The notes below the pieces were generated by a model. That model was not told the DNA's origin. It ran no database searches and saw only the letters and a program-made list of their open reading frames with translations. This document shows positions 8,131 to 16,173 of a stretch of DNA of 51,182 nucleotides, piece after piece; within the stretch, counting starts at the first letter, position 1, and each line of letters begins with the position of its first letter. This DNA comes from Nitrospinales bacterium (GTDB taxonomy: Bacteria > Nitrospinota_A > UBA7883 > JACRGQ01). Where the stretch lies: NCBI GenBank assembly GCA_023248495.1, contig JAHFEK010000019.1, positions 1 to 51,182 on the forward strand. Direction: 5' to 3'. The translations under genes and the position numbers were made by a program.

Positions 8131-8790
8131 ATGAAATGGTGCTTGAACTTTTCAAATCCGTATAACGTCCAAATGGCAACAAAGCATGATGAACCTATGA
8201 AAGAACTGGATGACTCCGCGGCAAAAATGGAAAACAACCCCACGCCCGAGAATGTTGATAAAGAATTCCATCTCCGTTTGCTTGAAGAACGTGACACGGA
8301 AGAGCTTTTTAGCTTGCTCACGGCCAATTATGATTATCTCAAGAAGTGGTTGCCATTTCCCAATAACGCCTTTCAGTTATCGGACGCCAAAGCCTATATA
8401 AATGACGGCCGCAAACAATACCTGACTTACGCCGGGGTGCCTTTTGGCATTTTCCTTCAATCAAAACTTGTAGGATTCATCAGTTACCGCAAGGCTGATT
8501 GGGCAAATCGCATCATAGGTCTGGGATATTGGATAGATTCCTCCCGCCAAGGCAGGGGGCTGGCCACGAAGGCTTGCCGGATTCTTACGGACTTTGCATT
8601 TGACGGGTTGAGAATGAACCGGGTGGAAATAGCGTGCGCCACTGAAAACATTAAAAGCCGGGCGGTCGCCGAAAGACTGGGCTTTTGCCGCGAAGGGATT
8701 ATTCGCGAGGCGGAATATGTGAACGGCCGCTATGTCGATCACGTGGTTTATGGAATATTGGCACGGGAATGGGCTGACAGTGCCCGATAG
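8131..8790 (+). CDS. GNAT N-acetyltransferase (RimJ/RimL type)
   Basis: 219 aa from the ATG at 8131; later in-frame ATGs (8173, 8197, 8227) are equally possible, since the acetyltransferase domain starts near EFHLRLLEERDTEELFSLL. The acetyl-CoA-binding loop is SSRQGRGLATKACRIL, followed by RVEIACATENIKSRAVAERLGF and the C-terminal strand VDHVVYGILAREW. This matches the ribosomal-protein Ser/Ala acetyltransferase group (RimJ/RimL, YdaF). The substrate is unknown. The N-terminal 40-odd residues before the domain are not conserved-looking, so the start remains uncertain. Confidence 0.8.
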   Translation: MKWCLNFSNPYNVQMATKHDEPMKELDDSAAKMENNPTPENVDKEFHLRLLEERDTEELFSLLTANYDYLKKWLPFPNNAFQLSDAKAYINDGRKQYLTYAGVPFGIFLQSKLVGFISYRKADWANRIIGLGYWIDSSRQGRGLATKACRILTDFAFDGLRMNRVEIACATENIKSRAVAERLGFCREGIIREAEYVNGRYVDHVVYGILAREWADSAR

Positions 8791-8948
8791 CGCTGCCATT
8801 ACCTTCATCCCGCCTGTCCCCTTAGAAGGGGATTCCCGGCCCGGAGGGTACGGAGTCCCTCGGGATAACCTCCGCCCGCGGGAAATTGGCTTGACCGTTT
8901 TCCCGCTTTATTCGGTAAACAAAGCCGGTTATTCTTCCCGCGTGACCA

Positions 8949-9896
8949 ATGTTGCGGCGCTCCATGCTTGAGCTTTATCATTACCCGTTCTCCGCGATGG
9001 GCTCGGAATGCAACCTCTACCTCTATTCGCCCGGTGAATCCCATGCGGAAGCGGCAGTGCAAGCGGCCACCGCCGAAGTTCTACGCATCGAGCAACGGTA
9101 TTCGCGCTACAACCCCGGCAGCGTCCTATCCGAAATAAACCGGATAGCCCAGCGCGGCGGCGGCGCAACCCTGGATGAAGAAACCGCCCTGCTAACCGAC
9201 TACGCCTTTGCCTGCCACCAAAAAAGCGGCGGCCTTTTCGATATCACCTCCGGTATCCTGCGCAAGGCGTGGGATTTCAGTTCCGATACCCTCGACACCT
9301 TGCCCCATCAGGCCGCGATAAACGCTCTGCTGCCCAAAGTCGGCATGGAAAAAATAATATGGAAGCCGCCGCATCTCACCTTTACGGTGCCCGGCATGGA
9401 GCTGGACTTCGGCGGCATCGGAAAGGAGTACGCCTCCGACCGGGCGGCGGAAGTCTGCGTTGCCCATGGTATCACCAGCGGCCTTGTGGATTTGGGCGGC
9501 GACATCAAAATCATCGGCCCGCATCCCGGCTCCCAGCCGTGGATAATCGGCATAACGGATCCGCACCGCCCCGGCGGTCATTTGGGAAGCGTGGAATTAT
9601 TTGAAGGGGCGCTCGCCTCCAGCGGCGATTACGAACGCTGCATCATGATAGACGGCGTGCGGTACAGCCATATCCTCAACCCCGCTACCGGATGGCCGGT
9701 GCGGGGATTATCCGCCGTGAGCGTGGCCGCCGAACGGTGTATCGCGGCCGGAAGCCTGTGCACCATCTCCATGCTAAAAGGAGTGGAAGGTATCCAATGG
9801 CTGACGGATACCGCTACGGTGCCTTATTTGTGGGTGGATTGTGACGGCAACCGGGGCGGAACGCTATCCCTTCTCCCCCCCGGCGACGCGGCATAA
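8949..9896 (+). CDS. apbE: FAD:protein FMN transferase
   Basis: 315 aa. ApbE family signatures are present: YSRYNPGSVLSEINR, KSGGLFDITSGILRKAW, DFGGIGKEYASDRAAE, VDLGGDIKIIG, ALASSGDYER and HILNPATGWPV (flavin/Mg binding). It attaches FMN covalently to Thr/Ser of target proteins such as Nqr/Rnf subunits or periplasmic flavoproteins. There is no signal peptide or lipobox, so a cytoplasmic location is likely, unlike the many exported members. No Rnf or Nqr genes occur in this window. A fragment of a similar sequence lies upstream at 7972. Confidence 0.92.
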   Translation: MLRRSMLELYHYPFSAMGSECNLYLYSPGESHAEAAVQAATAEVLRIEQRYSRYNPGSVLSEINRIAQRGGGATLDEETALLTDYAFACHQKSGGLFDITSGILRKAWDFSSDTLDTLPHQAAINALLPKVGMEKIIWKPPHLTFTVPGMELDFGGIGKEYASDRAAEVCVAHGITSGLVDLGGDIKIIGPHPGSQPWIIGITDPHRPGGHLGSVELFEGALASSGDYERCIMIDGVRYSHILNPATGWPVRGLSAVSVAAERCIAAGSLCTISMLKGVEGIQWLTDTATVPYLWVDCDGNRGGTLSLLPPGDAA

Positions 9897-9911
9897 CCAG
9901 GCCAATTGCAT

Positions 9912-9939
9912 GAACCTTTTCCACCAGCCGAGCGTCTAA
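9912..9939 (+). promoter_or_regulatory. Putative ECF sigma-factor promoter of the spy-like operon
   Basis: GAACCTT (9912-9918) and GTCTAA (9934-9939) match the -35 GGAACTT and -10 GTCTAA elements of RpoE-group promoters with the usual spacing. A start site near 9946 would leave a 20-base leader containing the AAAAAGGAG ribosome-binding site. It fits autoregulation by the ECF sigma factor encoded two genes down. Identified by eye. Confidence 0.5.
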
Positions 9940-9966
9940 CAAAACAGAATTAAAAAGGAGCGTGTT

Positions 9967-10479
9967 ATGAAAAAAGCGTTAGTTCTTAAAGCTTGCATGG
10001 CTTTCACGGTGGCGGCTATCGCGCTTGGAACGGGCTACGCGGCGGCGGAACCTTGGGGAGATGGATCGCCCGGCCCACACGGAAAGGGACACGGAATGTA
10101 CGGAAAGCCGGAAGAGGGCCGCCACCAATGGCTGGAGAAATTGAACTTGAGCGCCGGTCAGAAAGAAAAGATCGAAGCAATCCGGGACGAACAGCGTGAA
10201 GCGGTGAAGGCCACATCCGAACAGTTGCGCGCGGAACATGAAAAAATGCGCGACATGATGCAAGGCGACGCCACAGACGCCCAATTACGCGAACAACACG
10301 GCAAAATCCACGCGCTGCGCACGGCTGTTACCGAGGCGCGATTTGAATCGTTCCTCAAAATACGGGCGCTACTGACCTCCGGCCAGCGCAAAAGAATGGC
10401 CAAACTGCATCACGAGGAGATGGATCACCACGGTATGCGGCAAGCCGAACCGGAGATAAAAAGCCCAGAAAATAAATAA
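9967..10479 (+). CDS. Spy/CpxP/CnrX-like periplasmic protein
   Basis: 170 aa with a signal peptide (ending near GYAAA-EPW). The mature part is helical, with two LTxxQ-like motifs (LNLSAGQKEKI and LLTSGQRKRM), the hallmark of the Spy/CpxP family. It is rich in His and Met (GHGM, HHEEMDHHGMRQ), which suggests metal contact. Family roles are ATP-independent periplasmic chaperone or metal sensor. The downstream ECF sigma factor and small membrane protein make a CnrX/CnrH/CnrY-like sensing unit plausible, with this protein as the periplasmic sensor. AAAAAGGAG lies before the ATG. Confidence 0.82.
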   Translation: MKKALVLKACMAFTVAAIALGTGYAAAEPWGDGSPGPHGKGHGMYGKPEEGRHQWLEKLNLSAGQKEKIEAIRDEQREAVKATSEQLRAEHEKMRDMMQGDATDAQLREQHGKIHALRTAVTEARFESFLKIRALLTSGQRKRMAKLHHEEMDHHGMRQAEPEIKSPENK

Positions 10480-10497
10480 CCGTTATAAAATAAACGC

Positions 10498-11007
10498 ATG
10501 ACGCTGAAAAACAACGGCGGCGGACAAGACCAATTCCAGGCCGTCTATGACAACCACGCGCCACTCGTGCGTGCGGTGTTGTACAACATCTGCGGCGGGG
10601 AACATCTGGATGACCTCGCGCAGGAAACATTTATAAAGATATGGAAAGGGCTGCCGGGCTTTAGGGAAAACGCCAACATCAAAACCTGGATTTACCGTAT
10701 TGCCACCAACACCGCGCTGGACTGGTGCCGAAAAAACGCGGCGGCCAAAGCGGAGAGCTGGCTGCCGGATCTGCCCGGCGGCGAAGGGGGCGAAACCAAT
10801 GCCATCAACCGCGACATTGTGAAAAAAGGATTAATGCGGCTTTCACCGGAACAGCGGGCGGTGGTAACGCTGTGCATTTTTGAGGAACTCACCATAAAAG
10901 AAGCTGGCAGCGCGCTCGGCCTGCCGGAAGGGACGGTGAAATCCCGCCTGCATTACGCCCGCGCCGAAATGGGAAAGTTTTTTCAGGAAAACGGAGTAAC
11001 AGTATGA
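10498..11007 (+). CDS. ECF sigma-70 family RNA polymerase sigma factor
   Basis: 169 aa with the two-domain ECF architecture. Region 2 (about 12-80) contains DDLAQETFIKIWKGL and NIKTWIYRIATNTALDWCRK. Region 4 (about 110-165) contains LSPEQRAVVTLCIFEELTIKEAGSALGLPEGTVKSRLHYARAEM. It lies 18 bases after the Spy-like gene and overlaps the next gene by ATGA, so it is likely controlled by the small membrane protein encoded there. It probably activates its own operon through the GAACCTT/GTCTAA promoter at 9912. Confidence 0.93.
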   Translation: MTLKNNGGGQDQFQAVYDNHAPLVRAVLYNICGGEHLDDLAQETFIKIWKGLPGFRENANIKTWIYRIATNTALDWCRKNAAAKAESWLPDLPGGEGGETNAINRDIVKKGLMRLSPEQRAVVTLCIFEELTIKEAGSALGLPEGTVKSRLHYARAEMGKFFQENGVTV

Positions 11008-11351
11008 GCCGGGAACGTGACGAACTCGATTTGGATCAAATGCTGCGCCATAACCGTCCCGTTCCCCCTCCCCCGCCCGCGGGGGAATACACGCGGATAC
11101 TCGCCGCCGCGCGGGAGGAAACCGCCGCGCCGGCAACCGGCGTCTTCAAGTATCTGCCGTGGGGATTGGCCGCAACTTTTGTCATCGCCCTTGCCGCGAC
11201 ATTGATGATGGATGACGGCAGGCCAACCGAGGCCAGCAACGCGCGGGACGACCGTCTGGAAGCATTTTTATCCGATACGGTTGGCGAGGTCATGGCAGAG
11301 CGGACGGATCAGCCCCCGAACGAGCCGTTGAACAACTGGAACTCGTTCTAG
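11004..11351 (+). CDS. Small single-pass membrane protein, putative anti-sigma factor
   Basis: 115 aa. A charged N-terminus (about 1-47, with a run of five Pro), one transmembrane helix (about 50-66: LPWGLAATFVIALAATLMM), then a short acidic periplasmic part. No zinc-binding HxxxCxxC motif is seen. Its start overlaps the sigma-factor stop (ATGA), the usual position of a cognate anti-sigma factor. Size and topology resemble CnrY/RsrA-like membrane regulators, but sequence proof is lacking. Confidence 0.6.
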   Translation: MSRERDELDLDQMLRHNRPVPPPPPAGEYTRILAAAREETAAPATGVFKYLPWGLAATFVIALAATLMMDDGRPTEASNARDDRLEAFLSDTVGEVMAERTDQPPNEPLNNWNSF

Positions 11352-11401
11352 GTACGGATGCCCCGCCGGGAAACCAACTTGCCGTAATTGCCGAAAAAAT
11401 A

Positions 11402-11887
11402 CTATTGGCCTTTGGCCCCTTCCGGATTTCCGCCCACTGGCGCGGGGATATAACCGGCCCTGATTTCCGTATGCCGAATCTGGCCGCCAAGGTTTGCGGT
11501 ATAGCCTGTCAAAACCGCCGCGATAACGGACAGCGCGCATATTGCTTTCAGCAAATTGGCGTTCAGGATTTTATTCTTGCGGTGTAACACCAAGCCCGCC
11601 AAGGAAAGGACGCCGATGAGCTCTATGAAAATAAGCGCCACGGTGCCCGCCTCTTCATGGTCTTCTATCATCGCCTTGGCGACCCCCGGCATATGTTCCA
11701 CAAGTTCCTCGGCGGATTCGCCGGTAAAATACGCGCCAAGCGTCAAGATGGCGATTGCGGTAAACGACCAAAGCGCCAGCACCTTCACTTCATCGCTGTT
11801 TTTCAGGAAGCCAAACCCGATGACGAACAAGCAAAAGAAAAGACCCGCAACCGGAAAATGATTCAACACGAGATGCATGTGTCCCAT
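11402..11887 (-). CDS. Four-helix membrane protein (DUF2231-like)
   Basis: 161 aa with about four transmembrane helices (roughly 10-28, 38-56, 81-101 and 110-130). MHLVLNHFPVAG at the N-terminus resembles the HP-x-x-VHFPIA start of DUF2231 proteins. Conserved-looking His near helix ends could bind haem, and GGQIRHTEI near the C-terminus is also seen in such proteins. The C-terminal tail is Gly/Pro-rich. Convergent with the anti-sigma gene. The function is unknown. Confidence 0.6.
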   Translation of the reverse strand: MGHMHLVLNHFPVAGLFFCLFVIGFGFLKNSDEVKVLALWSFTAIAILTLGAYFTGESAEELVEHMPGVAKAMIEDHEEAGTVALIFIELIGVLSLAGLVLHRKNKILNANLLKAICALSVIAAVLTGYTANLGGQIRHTEIRAGYIPAPVGGNPEGAKGQ

Positions 11888-12068
11888 AAAACCTCCTCAA
11901 GACAGATCATCACAACTGGAGTTGCTCTTTATAGTCACTTGCCCAACCGGCCCGCATCCGGCCAACCTTCGCCCTTTACCAAATTATATATCTTTTTCTT
12001 TAAGCTTGGCGAAAAAACCGGCAGGTAAAAGGAGCGTGCCTCAAAGAGGAATGACGCACGGCAGGCAT

Positions 12069-12683
12069 CTACTCGCGCGGAGCCACCATGTCCTCGAAGA
12101 CGGTGGGGGCGTGCGCGGCAAGCACCTTTAATATCTCTTCGCAGATGAGACGTATTTCCCATTGCGCCCCCTTCTCCAGACGCACATCGAGGATGTGCCG
12201 CCATTCACGGAAATTGGCGCTGATGACGATCTCGCTGGTGACGGCGTTCGGCAGGACAAAGCGGGCGTCCTCCTTGCGGATGTCCAGCGCTTTCAGCTTC
12301 GCGTATGCCGCGCGGGCGTGCTCGATAAGCGCGTTGAATACGGTCAGGGCTTCGGGATTCCCCTTGATGGACGGCGGGACGGCTATCTGAAAATCGTCCT
12401 CGCTGACATAACGTTGCGATTGCTGCGAGAACGAAGCCACGCGGTGCCGCACGATCTGGTGCGTGAAGCTGCGGGATCCCCCCTTGATTCGAAACGTGGC
12501 GCTGGCGTGCTCCAGTACGCTGTGGTGCCCGTTTTTAACCACCATGCGGATGAACCGTTTGGAGGAGTCGTCCGTCATCTTATCGAACGAAAGATAGCAG
12601 GTGCGCCCCGCCTCCTCGATCAGGCGTTCGGCGTTCGGCGTTATCGCCAGCAACTCTATTTGCGGCGCGGCTTCGGTGCTCAC
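12069..12683 (-). CDS. thyX: FAD-dependent thymidylate synthase
   Basis: 204 aa, close to the usual length. The ThyX signature RHRxxSxxxxSxR is RHRVASFSQQSQR (79-91). NGHHSVLEHASATFRI and the C-terminal VTSEIVISANFREWRHILDVR are also typical. It makes dTMP from dUMP with methylenetetrahydrofolate, FAD and NADPH. It is divergent from the nucleotidyltransferase operon; the promoters share the 73 bases between 12683 and 12756. The 181 bases after the stop contain no recognised gene. Confidence 0.95.
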   Translation of the reverse strand: MSTEAAPQIELLAITPNAERLIEEAGRTCYLSFDKMTDDSSKRFIRMVVKNGHHSVLEHASATFRIKGGSRSFTHQIVRHRVASFSQQSQRYVSEDDFQIAVPPSIKGNPEALTVFNALIEHARAAYAKLKALDIRKEDARFVLPNAVTSEIVISANFREWRHILDVRLEKGAQWEIRLICEEILKVLAAHAPTVFEDMVAPRE

Positions 12684-12705
12684 TCTCTGGTTACCCCCGT
12701 TGAAA

Positions 12706-12714
12706 TGGTATAAT
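12706..12714 (+). promoter_or_regulatory. Extended -10 promoter element
   Basis: TGGTATAAT is a perfect extended -10 (TGnTATAAT) with no convincing -35, upstream of the nucleotidyltransferase operon. The start site would be near 12721. An 8-codon ORF (12723-12749) begins almost at that point; it is probably incidental. Confidence 0.55.
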
Positions 12715-12755
12715 CTCCCGACATGTTACACGATTTTGGAGCCGCGTAAAACAAC

Positions 12756-13505
12756 GTGCGGGGCATGATTTTGGCCGCGGGTCTGGGCGAGCGGTTGCGC
12801 CCCATGACCAATACCACCCCCAAGCCGCTGTTCAATATCGGCGGCACCACGATGATACGCAACGCCATCGGCCTTTTGTACGCCCACGGCATCCGGCGCA
12901 TCGCCATCAACCTCCACCATTTGGGGAGGATGATAAAAGATGATTTGAAAACGGGAATGCCGCGCGATCTCACGCTCTGGTTTTCCGAAGAGCCGATTCT
13001 GCTTGGCACCGCCGGAGGAATCAAGGGGTGCGAGCCGTTCCTCAACGGCGATGAGTTTGTGGTTATTAACAGCGACATTTTGGTGAACGCCGATCTGCAT
13101 GCCGTCATCCGCGCTCATCAGGAAAAAAAGACGCTGGCGACGCTGGTGATTCGCCCCAACCCCTCCCCCGGAACCACCGGCATTTTGGAAAATGCGCCCG
13201 ACGGCCGTCTCATGCGCTACCTCAGCGCGCGCCACCCGGATTACGCGGCGCTCGCGGCCAAGCCCGCGCCGATGATGTTCACCGGAATCCACGTCCTTTC
13301 CCCCGCTATTTTCAGCTACATTCCGGGGGGAAGACCTGTTAACATCTCGGTTGAAGTTTATCCGCCACTGTTGGCCTCGGGCGCGCCGCTGTATACATTC
13401 GACTACGGCGGCTACTGGGCAGATATCGGCACGCCGGCCAGTTATCAGGCGGCTCAAAACGACATAAACAACAAACTTTTCACGCCATATGGGATACCGA
13501 TATGA
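12756..13505 (+). CDS. Sugar-phosphate nucleotidyltransferase (NDP-sugar pyrophosphorylase family)
   Basis: 249 aa from GTG at 12756 (reads MRGMILAAGLGERLRPMT). The N-terminal signature GLGERLRPMTNTTPKPL binds NTP, and the metal-binding Asp is in VVINSDILV. LGTAGGIKG and the C-terminal GYWADIGTPASYQAAQND fit mannose-1-phosphate guanylyltransferase/MurNAc-1-P uridylyltransferase (MurU-like) enzymes. It lacks the left-handed beta-helix of larger members. It starts an operon joined by ATGA to the dehydrogenase gene. Substrate undetermined. Confidence 0.85.
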   Translation: MRGMILAAGLGERLRPMTNTTPKPLFNIGGTTMIRNAIGLLYAHGIRRIAINLHHLGRMIKDDLKTGMPRDLTLWFSEEPILLGTAGGIKGCEPFLNGDEFVVINSDILVNADLHAVIRAHQEKKTLATLVIRPNPSPGTTGILENAPDGRLMRYLSARHPDYAALAAKPAPMMFTGIHVLSPAIFSYIPGGRPVNISVEVYPPLLASGAPLYTFDYGGYWADIGTPASYQAAQNDINNKLFTPYGIPI

Positions 13506-14455
13506 AGGGACTTTATTTCAGCCACGGCAAACTGTCGTTCCGCACTGACCTGCCAATGCCACGGCGCAAGCCGGGCGAGGCGCTTATCAAAGTGCTGAAG
13601 GCGGGCATCTGCCGCACCGATCTTGAAATCGCGGCGGGCTACATGAATTTCACCGGCGTGCCGGGACACGAGTTCGCGGGGATCGTGCAAGAAGCGGACG
13701 ACAAGGGATTGATTGGCGCGCGGGTAACCGGGGAGATCAACTGCGGCTGCGGCACATGTGAATATTGCGAACGGGACGAGCAGGCGCACTGCCCCGCGCG
13801 TACCGTGCTGGGCATCGCCGGGCGCGATGGCGCGTTCGCCGAATACCTCACGTTGCCGGAACGGAACCTTCACCAGATACCCGAATACATGAGTGACGTG
13901 GAGGCGGTTTTCATCGAACCTTTGGCCGCCGCTTACCGCATCACGGAGCAGGTGCCGGTGCGCAGCATGGCCGTGCTGGTGCTAGGCGACGGCAAGCTGG
14001 GAATTCTGGTGGCGCAGGCGGTGGAAACCCTGAGGGCCAATGTGACGCTCTGCGGCCGACACAAGAAAAAGCTGGATATTTTGAAGGGGAAGAACATCGC
14101 CACGTTATTGGAAGGGGAACTGAAGCCGGGCAAGAAATACGACGTGGTGGTGGATGCCACCGGCCGGCCGGAAGGGGTAAAAAAGGCTCTGGGATTTGTG
14201 CGTCCGCGCGGCAATCTGATACTGAAGACCACCATCGCCGACCCCACGGCGGAGCTTGACGTCAACCATATCGTCATCAACGAAATTTCAGTTATCGGTT
14301 CGCGCTGCGGGCCGTTCGTACACGCGCTGGCACTGATGGAAACCGGTCAGATAACGCTGGAGCCGATGGTCGACGCGACCTACCCCCTGGAAGAAGGGCT
14401 TGCGGCATTCGAACATGCCGCCCGCCCCGGCGCGCTGAAAGTACTGGTCGGCTGA
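13502..14455 (+). CDS. Zinc-dependent medium-chain dehydrogenase (alcohol/threonine dehydrogenase-like)
   Basis: 317 aa, MDR superfamily. Catalytic zinc ligands: Cys in AGICRTDLE, His-Glu in GHEFAG, and Glu in FIEPLAAAYR. The structural zinc loop CGCGTCEYCERDEQAHC is complete. The Rossmann motif is LGDGKLG, where the usual GxGxxG has Asp in place of Gly at the middle position. Somewhat shorter than the common 340-350 aa. ATGA overlap with the nucleotidyltransferase and TGATG overlap with lgt show tight coupling. Substrate not evident. Confidence 0.85.
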   Translation: MKGLYFSHGKLSFRTDLPMPRRKPGEALIKVLKAGICRTDLEIAAGYMNFTGVPGHEFAGIVQEADDKGLIGARVTGEINCGCGTCEYCERDEQAHCPARTVLGIAGRDGAFAEYLTLPERNLHQIPEYMSDVEAVFIEPLAAAYRITEQVPVRSMAVLVLGDGKLGILVAQAVETLRANVTLCGRHKKKLDILKGKNIATLLEGELKPGKKYDVVVDATGRPEGVKKALGFVRPRGNLILKTTIADPTAELDVNHIVINEISVIGSRCGPFVHALALMETGQITLEPMVDATYPLEEGLAAFEHAARPGALKVLVG

Positions 14456-15216
14456 TGTTGCCGGTACTTCTGCAAATTGGCCCCATAAAACTTTTTACCT
14501 ACGGATTGATGGCGGCCATCGGACTGGTGACGGGTGTAACGCTCGCCGCCCGCCGCGCGGAAAAAGAGGGGTTGGACGGCGGCCTGATCGCCGACCTCGG
14601 GTTTTACGTCATCATCGCCGCCATCGCCGGTTCCCGCCTGATGTACGTGATAGTGGAGTATCCGGCATACATCGCCGAACCGCTGCGCATATTCAAACTC
14701 TGGGAAGGGGGACTGGTCTTTTACGGAGGTTTCATCGCCTGTGTACCGGTGGTCTGGTGGTTCATCGGCAAGCATAAGCTGCCGTTCTGGAAGGTGGCGG
14801 ATGTTCTGGCCCCTTACCTCGCGCTGGCCCATGCCATTGGACGGCTCGGCTGTCTGGCGGCCGGTTGCTGCTACGGCAAGCCGACCGGCTCCTGGATCAA
14901 CATTGTTTTTACCAACCCCGCCGGTCTTGCCCCGCTGGGGGTGCCGCTCTATCCCACGCAGCTTTTCGATTCGCTTAACGAGTTCACCATCTTCCTCATC
15001 CTGCTGGCGATACGGCGGCATAAGAAGTTCGACGGACAGCTTATGGCCGGATGGATCACCCTCTACTCGTTTGGACGTTTTATCGTGGAGCATTTCCGCG
15101 GCGATCCGCGCGGTCACTTTTTGGGCCTTTCACTAAGCACCTCACAAGGAATCGCCATCATCGGTTTCGTGTGCGGGCTTATGTTGCTTTATCGCGGATT
15201 CAGGAGAGCTAAATGA
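14455..15216 (+). CDS. lgt: Prolipoprotein diacylglyceryl transferase
   Basis: 253 aa, polytopic inner-membrane protein of normal Lgt length. The Lgt signature is HAIGRLGCLAAGCCYGKPT, with the conserved R and the preceding YGGFIACV loop (G-G-hxxG). It transfers diacylglycerol from phosphatidylglycerol to the lipobox Cys of prolipoproteins. Two cytochromes and the SBBP protein in this window are candidate substrates. Its start overlaps the dehydrogenase stop (TGATG) and its stop overlaps rluD (ATGA). Confidence 0.95.
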   Translation: MLPVLLQIGPIKLFTYGLMAAIGLVTGVTLAARRAEKEGLDGGLIADLGFYVIIAAIAGSRLMYVIVEYPAYIAEPLRIFKLWEGGLVFYGGFIACVPVVWWFIGKHKLPFWKVADVLAPYLALAHAIGRLGCLAAGCCYGKPTGSWINIVFTNPAGLAPLGVPLYPTQLFDSLNEFTIFLILLAIRRHKKFDGQLMAGWITLYSFGRFIVEHFRGDPRGHFLGLSLSTSQGIAIIGFVCGLMLLYRGFRRAK

Positions 15217-16136
15217 GCAATCGGATTGTTATCGCCGTGCAAGAGGCGGAGGACGGAGAACGGCTGGACAAGTTTTTAACGGAGAGACTCCCGGAGCTTT
15301 CCCGCAGCGCCGTTCAGCGGCTTATTGAAAAAGGGCTGGTTACGTTGGCGGGTCAGCCGGTGCCGTCCCGTCACAAGACAAGCGCCGGCGAAGAGTTCGC
15401 GGTGGAAATTCCGCCGCCGGAACCGTTGGATGCCGAGGCGGAAAGCATCCCGCTCGACATCATTTACGAGGACGAACATATCGTCATCATCAACAAAGCT
15501 TCAGGGATGGTGGTGCATCCCGCCAAGGGACATGTGCACGGCACGTTGGTGAACGCGCTGCTGGGGCACTGCGTGGGGCTTTCCGGCATCGGCGGCAAAA
15601 TCCGCCCCGGCATCGTCCACCGCATCGACAGGGAAACCACCGGTCTTTTAGCGGTGGCCAAAAATGATGCCACCCACACCGCGCTTTCAGAGCAACTGAA
15701 AAGCCGCGCGATGGGGCGCGAATATTTGGGGGTTATCCGCGGCGTTATTACCCCGGCGTCGGGAACTATCAACAAACCAATTGGCCGCCATCCCCTCTAC
15801 CGCAAAAAAATGTCGGTAAAAACCAATTTCCCGCGCGACGCCGTGACGATGTACGAAACGCTGGAGGTCTACCGCGCCGCCACACTGGTGCGGCTCAAGC
15901 TGAAAACCGGCCGCACGCACCAAATACGGGTGCACATGTCGGCCGTGGGACATCCGCTATTGGGGGATTCCCTGTACGGTAAAGAGAAAACCAAACTGAT
16001 AGCCCGGCCCGCCCTGCACGCCGAAATACTGACGCTGATACACCCCGTCACCGGCGAAACGATGCGATTCACGGCGCCGCTCCCGCCTGACTTTACCGCG
16101 CTTCTGGGAAAATTGCGGGGTGGAGCGGTTTCATAG
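15213..16136 (+). CDS. RluD-family 23S rRNA pseudouridine synthase
   Basis: 307 aa. An N-terminal S4 domain (RLDKFLTERLPELSRSAVQRLIEKGLVTL, about 15-75) precedes the RluA/RluD catalytic core. The catalytic Asp is in HRIDRETTGL. GRTHQIRVHMSAVGHPLLGDSLYG is the family's C-terminal signature. The S4 plus HRLD-type motif suggests RluD (positions 1911/1915/1917 of E. coli 23S rRNA), but RluC-like specificity cannot be excluded. It follows lgt with an ATGA overlap, a common arrangement with lspA or lgt in many bacteria. Confidence 0.92.
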   Translation: MSNRIVIAVQEAEDGERLDKFLTERLPELSRSAVQRLIEKGLVTLAGQPVPSRHKTSAGEEFAVEIPPPEPLDAEAESIPLDIIYEDEHIVIINKASGMVVHPAKGHVHGTLVNALLGHCVGLSGIGGKIRPGIVHRIDRETTGLLAVAKNDATHTALSEQLKSRAMGREYLGVIRGVITPASGTINKPIGRHPLYRKKMSVKTNFPRDAVTMYETLEVYRAATLVRLKLKTGRTHQIRVHMSAVGHPLLGDSLYGKEKTKLIARPALHAEILTLIHPVTGETMRFTAPLPPDFTALLGKLRGGAVS

Positions 16137-16173
16137 AAGGATTACCGCGCCGGGCTGTTAAAATAATGCCATT

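Noticed and set aside
8806-8900. Several GC-rich short inverted repeats between the GNAT and apbE genes
   Set aside because: Short stems without a T run; could not be told from chance in GC-rich DNA.
12723-12749. An 8-codon ORF at the predicted start of the nucleotidyltransferase transcript
   Set aside because: Only about two bases of leader and no ribosome-binding site; probably incidental.
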